A stretch of DNA of 25,649 bases from an uncultured Collinsella sp. (GTDB taxonomy: Bacteria > Actinomycetota > Coriobacteriia > Coriobacteriales > Coriobacteriaceae). Location: contig CABSNF010000026.1 in assembly GCA_902478995.1 (NCBI GenBank), positions 1 to 25,649 on the forward strand, in the 5' to 3' direction. A program made the position numbers and the translations under genes. This document shows, in pieces, positions 1-7,810 of the stretch. The stretch's first letter is position 1. Every line of letters begins with the position of its first letter. Below the pieces are notes generated by a model. It was not told where the DNA came from. It did not search any database and saw only the letters and a program-made list of their open reading frames with translations.

Positions 1-41
1 GCTCAGTGTCTCGTGGGCTCGGAGATGTGTATAAGAGACAG
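1..41. other. Nextera transposase adapter (library artefact)
   Basis: Bases 8-41 match the full Illumina Nextera Read 2 transposase adapter. They end in the 19-bp Tn5 mosaic end AGATGTGTATAAGAGACAG at 23-41. Bases 1-7 (GCTCAGT) fit the tail of an i7 index. The sequence is therefore untrimmed adapter and not chromosome. Reading frames through it give the well-known contaminant peptide MCIRDR on the plus strand, and its minus-strand counterpart at the end of the purL frame. Confidence 0.97.
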
Positions 42-42
42 G

Positions 43-1482
43 CTTACGCTCGACCGGGGCGTTGCCCTTCTGGACCTCGGCGCCCGAGGTCTCGATGGAC
101 TCGGTGTTCTGGGTCTTGGAGGAGCCGGTGGCACCGCCGATGCCGTCACGGCCGGTGCGGCCGCCCAGCAGGATGATCTTGTCGGTGGGGGCGGGGCACT
201 CGCGGCGCACGTGGTTTGCCGGGGTAGCGCCCACGACGGCGCCGACCTCCATGCGCTTGGCCACGTAGCCGGGGTGATAGAGCTCGTTGACCTGGCCGGT
301 GGCAAGGCCGATCTGGTTGCCGTAGCTGGAGTAGCCGGCGGCAGCGGTGGTTACGAGCTTGCGCTGCGGCAGCTTGCCCTCGAGCGTCTCGGACACGGGG
401 ACGGTGGGGTCGCCGGCGCCGGTGACACGCATGGCCTGGTACACGTAGCTGCGGCCCGAAAGCGGGTCGCGGATGGCGCCGCCCACGCAAGTGGCGGCAC
501 CGCCGAAGGGCTCGATCTCGGTCGGGTGGTTGTGGGTCTCGTTCTTAAACAGGAACAGCCAGTCCTGGTCCTCGCCGTCGACATCGACCTTCACCTTGAC
601 GGTGCAGGCGTTGATCTCCTCGGATTCGTCGACATCGGTCATGACGCCGGTCTTCTTGAGGTATTTGGCGCCGATGGTGCCCATGTCCATGAGGCAGACG
701 GGCTTGGCGTCGCGACCGAGCTCGTGGCGCATCTCCATGTAGCGGTCGAAGGCCTGCTGCACCACGGCGTCGTCGATCGTCACGTCATCCAGGACGGTGC
801 CGAAGGTGGTGTGGCGGCAGTGGTCGGACCAATAGGTGTCGATCACGCGGATCTCGGTGATGGTGGGGTCGCGATCCTCATCGCGGAAGTACTGCTGGCA
901 GAAGGCGATGTCCGCCTCGTCCATGGCAAGGCCGCGCTCAGAAATAAAGGCGGCAAGGCCGGTCTCATCGAGCTCGCGGAAGCCGTCGAGCACCTCGACG
1001 GGCTGGGGCTCGGGGGTCTCCATGTGCAGCGTCTCGGGCAGGTCGAGCGAGGCGATGCGCGCCTCGACGGGGTTCACCACGTAGTGCTTGATGGCCTCGA
1101 TGGCGGCTTCGTCCAGAGCGCCCGAGAGCATATAGACCTTGGCGGAGCGCACGGCGGGGCGCTCGCCCTGGCTGATGAGCTGCACGCACTCGCTGGCAGA
1201 GTCGGCGCGCTGGTCAAACTGGCCAGGCAGGAATTCGACGGCAAAGACGGCGCCATCGCTTGCGGGGAGCTCGTCGTAGGTCACATCGACCTGGGGCTCG
1301 CTAAAGACGGTCGGCACGCAGGAGCGGAAAAGCTCCTCGTCGATGCCCTCGACGTCGTAGCGGTTGATGATCCTCAGGGCCTCGATGCCCTTGATGCCGA
1401 GAATCTCGGTCAGCTCGCCCTTGAGCTGCTGAGCCTCGACGTCGAACCCGGGTTTCTTCTCCACGTAGATACGAGAGACCAT
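43..1482 (-). CDS. purL: Phosphoribosylformylglycinamidine synthase, N-terminal part (partial)
   Basis: PurL converts FGAR, glutamine and ATP to FGAM, the fourth step of de novo purine synthesis, in the cytosol. The minus frame opens with MVSRIYVEKKPGFDVEA, typical of the large single-chain clade. It carries the PurL signature ETHNHPTEIEPFGG at about residues 315-328, followed by an RDPLSGRSYVYQAMR stretch. About 480 codons are present. Family members are roughly 1,250 residues, so the second synthase half and the glutaminase domain lie beyond the contig edge. The frame runs into the adapter at 41. The start at 1482 is preceded by a purine-rich AGGAAGG/AGGCAGG site. The gene is divergent from the antiporter, with a 184-bp shared upstream region. 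The identification is firm; only the 3' end is missing. Confidence 0.93.
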
Positions 1483-1630
1483 TGGTTCCTGCCTTCCTGA
1501 TCGGTTGGGCGTACGGTACGGTATGCGGCAGCGGTCGGTTTGCGGGGTCTGCCCTGCGGTCGCCTTGAGCCACATGTTTGTAAACCTCACTATGATACGA
1601 CAGCTCGTGGCGCGTTGAGAACGGCGAGGG

Positions 1631-1639
1631 TGCTACAGT
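1631..1639 (+). promoter_or_regulatory. Possible extended -10 promoter for the antiporter
   Basis: TGCTACAGT matches an extended -10 (TGn plus TACAGT) about 28 bp upstream of the antiporter ATG. No -35 is visible at standard spacing; TTGAGA at 1615 is only 13 bp away. This is a tentative motif call. Confidence 0.3.
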
Positions 1640-1666
1640 GAAGCGCAAACAAGAGAAAGGCATCAC

Positions 1667-3229
1667 ATGGCATTCGTTTCACTCGCCATCATCGCGCTCG
1701 TGGCCTTTGCAAGCCCCTTCATCGCCTCGGCGATTCCCGGAAAACCCGTTCCCGAGACGGTCTTTTTGCTCGTGCTCGGTGCGGTGCTGGGACCTCATAT
1801 GCTCGGCGTCATCCATGTAGATGCCGAGGTTTCGCTCGTGTCAGAGCTCGGCCTGGCCTTTTTGTTCCTGCTTGCCGGCTTTGAGATCGACCCTAAGAAC
1901 ATTACGGGTGTGGAGGGGCGCTACGGCTTGGCGACGTGGGCCGTCACGTTTGGTATCGCCTGGCTTGCCGTGCGCTTTACGCCGTGGTTCTCGGTCAGCC
2001 ATTTCGACGGTATCGCCGTGACGCTCGCCTTGACCTCGACGGCGCTTGGAGCGCTCATGCCCATCTTGCGCGAGCGGTCGCTTGCCGGAACGCGCGTCGG
2101 TGATTCGATTCTCGCCTATGGTACGTGGGGCGAGCTCGGCCCCGTGCTCGCCATGTCGGTACTGCTGTCTGCCCGTACGGGCATCGAGACGCTGCTGATT
2201 TTGGGCTTATTTGCCGCCGTGTGTGTGCTGCTTGCCGTGGTCCCCGGCCGTTCCAAACGCATCGGCAGCCGGTTTTTCGCCTTTATTCAGGAGCGCGCCG
2301 ACACCACGTCGCAGACCTTCGTGCGCCTGACGGTGCTTATTTTGGTCACGCTCGTGGCGTTTTCCGCTATTTTTAGCCTCGATATCGTGTTGGGCGCTTT
2401 TGCCGCCGGCTTTGTCCTGCGCTACATCATCCCCGAGGGCAACCATACGCTCGAGACCAAGCTCGATGGCCTGGCCTATGGCTTTTTGATTCCGGTGTTC
2501 TTTACCGTATCGGGCGCGAAAATCGATCTGACGGCCGTGGCGTCGCGCCCGGGCTTGCTCGTGGGCTTTATCGTGGCGCTGCTGATTATTCGTGCCGTGC
2601 CCATTCTCATCTCTATGAGCATTTGTCCCGTGACGCGCGATGTGTCGGCGTATGGTCGCATTACGGTGGCCCTGTACTGCACCACGGCGCTGCCGATCAT
2701 CGTTGCCGTGACAAGCGTTGCCGTCAACGCGGGCGCGCTGTCGCAAGACATTGCGTCGGTCATGGTTGCCGCCGGTGCCATCACGGTGTTCTTGATGCCA
2801 TTGCTCGCGCAGCTCTTCTACCGCGTGGTCGACGCCGCACCGGTCGCCGCCGTGGCAGAAGTTGCCGAGCATCCATCCGATGCGCTCGACATTCTGCGCG
2901 CCCATCACGATTTGGCGAGTCTGCTCGCACGCGAGCACGAGCTGCTGACCTCGCATGGACATGGTCGTGTATTCGAGGGCCTGCCTACGCTCGATACGAT
3001 TGCCGAGCGTCTTTCCGCCGAGGCGGCGAGCGGCCACATCGATGCCCGCATCGTGGACGCGGCGCACCTGCTTGCCGATAAGACCTATGGAGACGAGGTC
3101 GACCCGTCCGAGCTGACTCCGCGTGAGCGCCGCCGCCTGGAGCGCGCCAAGCTCGCCGTGCACGAATACCGCCGCCGCATGCTGGAGCTCTATGCGCGCG
3201 ATGAAGCCCAGGACGACGACGGCAAGTAG
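1667..3229 (+). CDS. Cation/proton antiporter, CPA2 (NapA/Kef-like) family
   Basis: A 520-residue inner-membrane protein that probably exchanges Na+ or K+ for protons. Residues 1 to about 385 form around a dozen hydrophobic segments with the Na+/H+ exchanger fold pattern, including an early LAFLFLLAGFEIDP stretch typical of CPA2 proteins. A hydrophilic, Arg/Glu-rich tail of about 135 residues follows. It shows no recognisable TrkA-N nucleotide-binding motif, so a classical Kef K+ efflux assignment is not supported. The start at 1667 is preceded by GAGAAAGG at suitable spacing. The gene is monocistronic: divergent from purL and ended by a strong bidirectional terminator at 3268. Ion specificity cannot be read from sequence. 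Confidence 0.85.
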   Translation: MAFVSLAIIALVAFASPFIASAIPGKPVPETVFLLVLGAVLGPHMLGVIHVDAEVSLVSELGLAFLFLLAGFEIDPKNITGVEGRYGLATWAVTFGIAWLAVRFTPWFSVSHFDGIAVTLALTSTALGALMPILRERSLAGTRVGDSILAYGTWGELGPVLAMSVLLSARTGIETLLILGLFAAVCVLLAVVPGRSKRIGSRFFAFIQERADTTSQTFVRLTVLILVTLVAFSAIFSLDIVLGAFAAGFVLRYIIPEGNHTLETKLDGLAYGFLIPVFFTVSGAKIDLTAVASRPGLLVGFIVALLIIRAVPILISMSICPVTRDVSAYGRITVALYCTTALPIIVAVTSVAVNAGALSQDIASVMVAAGAITVFLMPLLAQLFYRVVDAAPVAAVAEVAEHPSDALDILRAHHDLASLLAREHELLTSHGHGRVFEGLPTLDTIAERLSAEAASGHIDARIVDAAHLLADKTYGDEVDPSELTPRERRRLERAKLAVHEYRRRMLELYARDEAQDDDGK

Positions 3230-3267
3230 CAAGGAATGTCGGGATACGGGTTCCGTCCAAATAATAG

Positions 3268-3308
3268 AAGGCGCGCTGCCTGCGGTTGATGCAGGCAACG
3301 CGCCTTTT
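3268..3308. terminator. Bidirectional rho-independent terminator
   Basis: AAGGCGCGCTGCCTGC (3268-3283) pairs with GCAGGCAACGCGCC across a 7-nt loop, with one internal mismatch, and is followed by TTTT. In the minus direction the same stem is followed by CTTCTATTATTT. It separates the convergent antiporter and hom transcription units. Confidence 0.85.
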
Positions 3309-3350
3309 GCGTTGGGCCTCGTTGAGGTTCGAAGTCGTGGCTTGCGACCT

Positions 3351-3425
3351 TTAGGAGTGGGCGGCTCCGTCGACGGGGAGCACGGTGCCCGTGACATAGG
3401 AGGACATGTCGCTCGCTAGGAAAAC
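3351..3425 (-). pseudogene. C-terminal remnant of a short-chain dehydrogenase/reductase (FabG-like)
   Basis: The minus strand encodes FLASDMSSYVTGTVLPVDG, then AAHS and a stop at 3351-3353. This is the classic C-terminal tail of SDR enzymes such as 3-oxoacyl-ACP reductase or hydroxysteroid dehydrogenases (FLAS-D-SSYVTG-...-PVDGG). Upstream of about codon 24 the homology stops abruptly and the frame runs into hom, which ends at 3452. Only the last tenth of a roughly 250-residue enzyme survives, so this is a deletion relic. The exact SDR subfamily cannot be determined. Confidence 0.75.
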
Positions 3426-3451
3426 ATATATGCCGTATAACGAAGAGCGAA

Positions 3452-4795
3452 CTAGTTCGCCATAACGCCTTCGGTCCAAGCCTCAACGTCCTCGATGCGC
3501 AGGACGTTGGCGACCTCGGCCACGCAGTCGACGCTGGCAAGCTCGGCGGCGGCAGCCTGGACGTCCTTCTCGAGCGCGCGGTGCGTCAGGAAGATGACCG
3601 AGCAGGCATCGCTGGCGCCCGACTTGCCGTCCTCGACCTGGTTGATGAGCGAGATCGAAATGTTGTGCTTGGCAAAGATATCGACCGTCTCGGACAGGGC
3701 GCCCACGCGGTCGGCGACCTTCAGGCGCACATAGTACTTGGTCTGGAGCTCGTCCATGGGCTTAAAGGCGAGGTTGTGACCATAGGGCTCAATCTCGGGC
3801 AGCGGAGCCACGCCGCGGCTGATCTGTTCGGAGAGCGACAGGATATCGCCCACGACGGCGCTCGCGGTGGGGAAGGAGCCTGCGCCGGCACCGTAGAACA
3901 TGGTCTCGCCCACGGCGTCGCCTACCACGTAGACAGCGTTCATGGCGCCGTTGACCTTGGCAAGCATGTGGTCGGCGGGGATCAGTGTGGGATGCACGCG
4001 GACGTCGACGCCGGCGTCGGTGTTACGGGCGATGCCGAGTAGCTTGATGGTGTAGCCGAGCTCGCGGGCCTGGGCGATGTCCTCGGCGCCGATGGTGCGA
4101 ATACCCTGCTGGTACACATCGTCGGTGGTCACGCGGGTGCCAAAGCCGATGGAGGCGAGGATGGCCGTCTTGCTGGCGGCGTCGAAGCCGTCGACGTCGG
4201 CGGACGGGTCGGCCTCGGCATAGCCCTTTGCCTGGGCGTCGGCGAGCACGTCAGCGTAATCGGCGCCCTCGGCGTCCATGCGCGACAGGATGTAGTTGGT
4301 GGTGCCGTTGAGAATGCCAGCGATGGTCAGGATCTTGTTGCCCACCAGGTCGTGCTCGAGCGTGCTCACGATGGGGATGCCACCGCCGCAGCTGGCCTCG
4401 CACTTAATCTGCACGCCGCACGCGCGTGCCTTCTCGGCGAGCGTCTCGACATGACGGCCCAGCAGGGCCTTGTTGGCAGAGACGACGTGCTTGCCGTTCT
4501 CGAAGGCGGTGGTGAAGATTTCGGTCGCGGGGTGCTCGCCGCCGATGAGCTCGACGACGATATCGACGGCGGGGTCGGTGACGACGTCGTGCCAGTCGCT
4601 CGTAAAGGCCTCGCGCTCAATACCGGCGGCTTCGGCCTGCTCCCAGGCAAGCGCGCAGGCGCGGGTCAGCTTAAGGTCGATGCCGTAGGCGGCCAGGTAC
4701 TCATCGTGGTGGCTCTTGATCAGACGGGCCACGCCGCCGCCGACGGTTCCAAGACCGATCAGACCGACGTTCACGGTGCGCAGGGGTTCGCTCAT
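3452..4795 (-). CDS. hom: Homoserine dehydrogenase
   Basis: A cytosolic NAD(P)-dependent enzyme reducing aspartate semialdehyde to homoserine, the branch point to threonine, isoleucine and methionine. It has 447 residues, normal for the monofunctional form. The N-terminal Rossmann fold has GLIGLGTVGGG (11-21). The substrate region has SANKALLGRH (107-114, with the conserved Lys109), ASCGGGIPIV (134-143) and GILNGTTNYIL (160-170). A C-terminal ACT domain (about 353-433) suggests allosteric control, as in threonine-inhibited homologues. The start at 4795 is preceded by GAAGGAG. The gene is divergent from the branched-chain amino-acid transporter, which fits coordinated aspartate-family and branched-chain amino-acid physiology; that link is inference. 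Confidence 0.96.
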   Translation of the reverse strand: MSEPLRTVNVGLIGLGTVGGGVARLIKSHHDEYLAAYGIDLKLTRACALAWEQAEAAGIEREAFTSDWHDVVTDPAVDIVVELIGGEHPATEIFTTAFENGKHVVSANKALLGRHVETLAEKARACGVQIKCEASCGGGIPIVSTLEHDLVGNKILTIAGILNGTTNYILSRMDAEGADYADVLADAQAKGYAEADPSADVDGFDAASKTAILASIGFGTRVTTDDVYQQGIRTIGAEDIAQARELGYTIKLLGIARNTDAGVDVRVHPTLIPADHMLAKVNGAMNAVYVVGDAVGETMFYGAGAGSFPTASAVVGDILSLSEQISRGVAPLPEIEPYGHNLAFKPMDELQTKYYVRLKVADRVGALSETVDIFAKHNISISLINQVEDGKSGASDACSVIFLTHRALEKDVQAAAAELASVDCVAEVANVLRIEDVEAWTEGVMAN

Positions 4796-4849
4796 AGATA
4801 GCTCCTTCGTGCATCTTATGGATGGATTAACCGCTTAAAGGTTGAGTGC

Positions 4850-4855
4850 ATTCTA
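4850..4855 (-). promoter_or_regulatory. Possible -10 box for hom
   Basis: The minus strand reads TAGAAT here, a 5/6 match to TATAAT, about 55 bp upstream of the hom start. A consensus TTGACA also occurs on the minus strand further upstream (about 4971-4976) but lacks a good -10 at 17 bp. Tentative. Confidence 0.3.
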
Positions 4856-5012
4856 GCGTGAAGTGCGGGCGCGTGCTCGCCAGGCAACAGGAGTCGCACA
4901 AAACGGCACCCCCGAAACGCTGCGGAAACATTGGAAACATGCTCGCTACAAACGGAACTCCGTAACAAACTGTCAACGTTTGCACCATAAGGTTTGCCCT
5001 GTACCGCAAGAC

Positions 5013-5027
5013 GGCCGCACCGCGGCC
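5013..5027 (+). other. Leader hairpin before the first livJ
   Basis: GGCCGC-acc-GCGGCC forms a perfect 6-bp GC stem-loop. It ends a few bases before the AAAAGGGGG ribosome-binding site of the first binding protein. It has no U-tract, so it is a possible mRNA-stability or translation-control element and not a terminator. Confidence 0.35.
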
Positions 5028-5045
5028 AGCGAAAAGGGGGACACC

Positions 5046-6212
5046 ATGTTTAGCATCAACAACGTACTTAACCGCAGGAGTTTCTTGGCTGGCGCCGCGG
5101 CGCTCGGTGGCACCGCGGTGCTCGCTGGCTGCTCGTCGGGTGGCTCGGACGGCGGCTCCGCCGATGACGGCAAGACCTTCAAGATCGGCGTCATCGGCCC
5201 TCTGACCGGCGCTGCGGCAACCTATGGCGTCTCGGCCGAGAAGGGTGCCAAGCTCGCCGCCAAGGATTTCTCGACCAAGGACCTCAAGCTCTCGCTTAAG
5301 TCCGAGGACGATGTCGCCGACGGCGAAAAGGCCATCAACGCCTTCAATACCCTGTGCGACTGGGGCATGCAGGCTCTCGTCGGCCCCGTTACGACTGGTG
5401 CCGCCGTCGCCGTCTCGGGCGAGATCGCCGACGATATGCTCATGGTCACGCCTTCGGCCTCGTCGCTCGACGTCACCAAGGACAAGACCACGATCTTTCA
5501 GGTTTGCTTCACCGATCCCACCATGGGCGCCAGCGCCGCGAAGTTCTTGGCCGAGAAGTACGCGGATGCCAAGATCGCCCTGTTCTACAACTCCGGCGAT
5601 ACGTATAGCTCGGGCGTTGCCGACGCTTTTGCCGAGCAGGCCAAGGCGTCCAAGCTCGATATCGTCGATACCGAAACCTTTAAGGACGACTCTTCCACGA
5701 GCTTTACCAACCAGCTGACCAAGGCCAAGGAGGCCGGTGCCACGCTCATCTTTGCCCCGATCTACTACACGCCGGCGTCCGTTTTGCTCAAGAACGCCAA
5801 GGACATGGGCTACGACATGACGCTCATGGGTACCGACGGCATGGACGGCCTGCTCTCTGTGGAAGGTTTCGATACCTCTCTTGCCGAGGGCGTACTGCTC
5901 ATGACCCCGTTTTCGGCTGACGACGAGAAGAATGCCGACTTCGTCAAGGCCTATAAGGATGCCTACGACGAGACGCCTAACCAGTTTGCCGCCGACGCCT
6001 ACGATTGTGTCCACGCCATCGCCGAGGCCATCGACAAGGCGGGCATCGATATTACGGCCGATGGTGCCGACATTGCCGACGATCTTGCCAAGGCCATGCG
6101 CAAGATCAAGATTGAGGGCCTGACGGGCGAGCTCACGTGGAACGACGAGGGCCAGGTCGAAAAGCCCACTACGGCCTATGTGATCCAGGATGGCAAGTAC
6201 ATCGCCGCCTAA
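5046..6212 (+). CDS. livJ: Branched-chain amino-acid ABC transporter substrate-binding lipoprotein (paralogue 1)
   Basis: The extracytoplasmic receptor that delivers leucine/isoleucine/valine or a related amino acid to the LivHMGF translocator. It has 388 residues. The N-terminal signal carries a twin-arginine-like NRRSFLAG (R10-R11), a hydrophobic stretch and a lipobox LAG-C29, followed by a Ser/Gly linker, so it is probably a lipid-anchored protein. From about residue 43 it has the Peripla_BP_6 fold, starting FKIGVIGPLTGAAATYG. The upstream frame stays open to 4863, but ATG 5046 is chosen because AAAAGGGGG lies just before it and because it exposes the signal peptide. It is the first gene of the liv cluster and closely similar to the next gene. 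The exact ligand is unknown. Confidence 0.9.
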   Translation: MFSINNVLNRRSFLAGAAALGGTAVLAGCSSGGSDGGSADDGKTFKIGVIGPLTGAAATYGVSAEKGAKLAAKDFSTKDLKLSLKSEDDVADGEKAINAFNTLCDWGMQALVGPVTTGAAVAVSGEIADDMLMVTPSASSLDVTKDKTTIFQVCFTDPTMGASAAKFLAEKYADAKIALFYNSGDTYSSGVADAFAEQAKASKLDIVDTETFKDDSSTSFTNQLTKAKEAGATLIFAPIYYTPASVLLKNAKDMGYDMTLMGTDGMDGLLSVEGFDTSLAEGVLLMTPFSADDEKNADFVKAYKDAYDETPNQFAADAYDCVHAIAEAIDKAGIDITADGADIADDLAKAMRKIKIEGLTGELTWNDEGQVEKPTTAYVIQDGKYIAA

Positions 6213-6309
6213 GTGCGCATAAAGCGCTACCGGTGAGGCCGTTTTATTCAGGGCAAGGGCGCTTGTAACAGAACAGAAACATTGCTTTCACATAATAAAG
6301 TGGCTAAAC

Positions 6310-6350
6310 TGCATAAACTGATAGAAATACGCATAAATATGGATAAATGG
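6310..6350 (+). promoter_or_regulatory. AT-rich tandem 20-bp motif, possible operator
   Basis: Two adjacent 20-bp units (6311-6330 and 6331-6350) both begin GCATAAA and both contain AAAT near the end, 12 of 20 positions matching. They sit in a markedly AT-rich stretch between the two binding-protein genes. The exact two-helical-turn period suggests a paired protein-binding site; the motif resembles ArgR-type CATAAA half-sites. Function is inferred only. Confidence 0.3.
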
Positions 6351-6360
6351 ACAAAGCAAA

Positions 6361-6389
6361 AGAAAAGTTGAAATAATCGCCACTTTTCT
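6361..6389 (+). repeat. Inverted repeat upstream of second livJ
   Basis: AGAAAAGT (6361-6368) and ACTTTTCT (6382-6389) are a perfect 8-bp inverted repeat separated by 13 bp. They lie just upstream of a possible -10 box TACTAT at 6403-6408. This is a candidate operator for the second binding-protein gene. Confidence 0.3.
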
Positions 6390-6416
6390 CAACTAAAGCG
6401 TCTACTATTTTGCGAA

Positions 6417-6462
6417 CGCCGAACACGGCGAAGGATGGCCTGTCGGGTAACCGAAACCCGAC
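6417..6462 (+). other. Two leader hairpins before second livJ
   Basis: CGCCG-aaca-CGGCG (6417-6430) and GTCGGGT-aaccgaa-ACCCGAC (6442-6462) are two perfect stem-loops between the possible promoter and the GAGAGGAG ribosome-binding site. Neither has a U-tract. They may stabilise or regulate the mRNA of this binding protein. Confidence 0.4.
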
Positions 6463-6483
6463 GAGATTTGAGAGGAGAGCCGC

Positions 6484-7671
6484 ATGTCGAGCCTCACCGG
6501 TAAGTCATTGAACCCTGTTATGAATCGCAGGAGCGTTATCGCGAGCGCAGCAGGTCTGGGGGCGATGTCCATTCTAGCTGGCTGCTCCTCCAACGGCGGC
6601 GACAGCGGTTCCGCTTCGAGCGACGCTTCGTTTAAGATCGGCACCATCGGCCCGCTGACCGGCGCCAACGCGTCCTACGGCAAGTCCGTTACCCAGGGTG
6701 TCGAGCTTGGCTGCAAGGATTTCTCGACCAAGGAGCTGCCGCTTGCCAGCAAGGCCGAGGACGACCAGGCCGATGGCGAGAAGGCCGTCAACGCCTTCAA
6801 CACCCTGCTCGACTGGGGCATGCAGGCCCTCGTCGGTCCGACCACCACGGGTGCGTCGGTTGCCGTTGCCGCAGAGTGCGGTAACGACCCCAAGACGTTC
6901 ATGATCACCCCGTCCGCGTCCTCCGAGGACGTCACCGACGGCAAGGATTGCGTCTTCCAGGTTTGCTTCACCGACCCCAACCAGGGTGTCAACGCTGCCA
7001 AGTTCCTGGCGCAGAAGTATGCGGACGAGAAGTTCGTGCTGTTCTATAACTCCGGCGACGCCTATTCTTCGGGCATCGCAGATTCCTTTAAGGCCCAGGC
7101 CGCTGAGTCCAAGCTCGAGATTGTTGACGAGGAGACCTTTAAGGACGACTCCGCCACGAGCTTTACCAACCAGCTGACCAAGGCCAAGCAGGCCGGCGCC
7201 ACCATGATCTTTGCGCCGATCTACTACACGCCGGCGTCCGTCCTGCTCAAGAACGCCAAGGACATGGGCTACGACGTCAAGATGATGGGCTGCGACGGCA
7301 TGGACGGCATCCTGGGCGTTGAGGGCTTCGACACCTCTCTGGCCGAGGGTCTGCTGCTCATGACCCCGTTCTCCGCCGACGACGAGAAGAACGCCGACTT
7401 CGTCAACGCTTACAAGGATAAGTACGGCGATACCCCCGACCAGTTTGCCGCCGACGCCTACGACGGCGTGCACGCGGTGGCCGAGGCCGTCAAGGAGGCC
7501 GGTCTTGGTGTCGACGCCGACCCGACCGAGGCCGCCGAGAAGCTGTCCAAGGCTATGCTCAAGATTACCGTTGACGGTCTGACCGGCAAGCTCACCTGGA
7601 ACGATAAGGGCCAGGTCCAGAAGGAGCCCACGGCTTACGTCATCACCGACGGCAAGTACGTACAGGCCTAA
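6484..7671 (+). CDS. livJ: Branched-chain amino-acid ABC transporter substrate-binding lipoprotein (paralogue 2)
   Basis: A second extracytoplasmic receptor for the same transporter, 395 residues. The signal region has NRRSVIAS (R15-R16) and a lipobox LAG-C34, then a Ser/Gly-rich linker and a Peripla_BP_6 domain from about residue 50 (FKIGTIGPLTGANASYG). Long blocks are nearly identical to paralogue 1, for example TSFTNQLTKAK and FAPIYYTPASVLLKNAKDMG, so a tandem duplication is evident. ATG 6484 is favoured over ATG 6520 because GAGAGGAG precedes it at good spacing. The 271-bp gap upstream, with AT-rich motifs and hairpins, suggests independent expression. The two receptors may differ in ligand or affinity, as in E. 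coli LivJ/LivK. Confidence 0.9.
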   Translation: MSSLTGKSLNPVMNRRSVIASAAGLGAMSILAGCSSNGGDSGSASSDASFKIGTIGPLTGANASYGKSVTQGVELGCKDFSTKELPLASKAEDDQADGEKAVNAFNTLLDWGMQALVGPTTTGASVAVAAECGNDPKTFMITPSASSEDVTDGKDCVFQVCFTDPNQGVNAAKFLAQKYADEKFVLFYNSGDAYSSGIADSFKAQAAESKLEIVDEETFKDDSATSFTNQLTKAKQAGATMIFAPIYYTPASVLLKNAKDMGYDVKMMGCDGMDGILGVEGFDTSLAEGLLLMTPFSADDEKNADFVNAYKDKYGDTPDQFAADAYDGVHAVAEAVKEAGLGVDADPTEAAEKLSKAMLKITVDGLTGKLTWNDKGQVQKEPTAYVITDGKYVQA

Positions 7672-7702
7672 TAGACCGCCTTACATAGAGCGGTTTTGAT
7701 CC

Positions 7703-7764
7703 CAAGCAGGGGAGGTTTTGGCCTTCCCTGCTTGCTTGGTATCTAGGGACGATGTAACGTCCCT
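7703..7764 (+). other. Two intercistronic hairpins between livJ and livH
   Basis: CAAGCAGGGGAGG (7703-7715) pairs with CCTTCCCTGCTTG (7722-7734), 12 of 13 positions across a 6-nt loop. AGGGACG (7745-7751) pairs perfectly with CGTCCCT (7758-7764). Neither is followed by a proper U-tract. Such elements commonly stabilise the upstream binding-protein message or cause partial termination, keeping the receptor in excess over the permease. Confidence 0.55.
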
Positions 7765-7810
7765 GTTTCATACATTAACTGGAAACCTATTCGAAAGGGG
7801 GATGTGGAAC

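Noticed and set aside
13..1500. 495-codon plus-strand open frame over purL
   Set aside because: It begins in adapter (MCIRDR artefact) and is the antisense shadow of purL. The translation is low-complexity Gly/Leu/Asp-rich with no family match.
1505..1530. Short GTACGGTACGGTATG tandem motif upstream of purL, possible regulator site
   Set aside because: Only two and a half short units with no known match; too weak to call a PurR site or riboswitch.
4863..5045. Upstream extension of the first livJ frame
   Set aside because: It would bury the lipoprotein signal inside the protein. ATG 5046 has the ribosome-binding site and exposes the signal.
7718..7810. Upstream extension of livH
   Set aside because: It runs through the intercistronic hairpins, has no good ribosome-binding site, and adds residues absent from LivH proteins.
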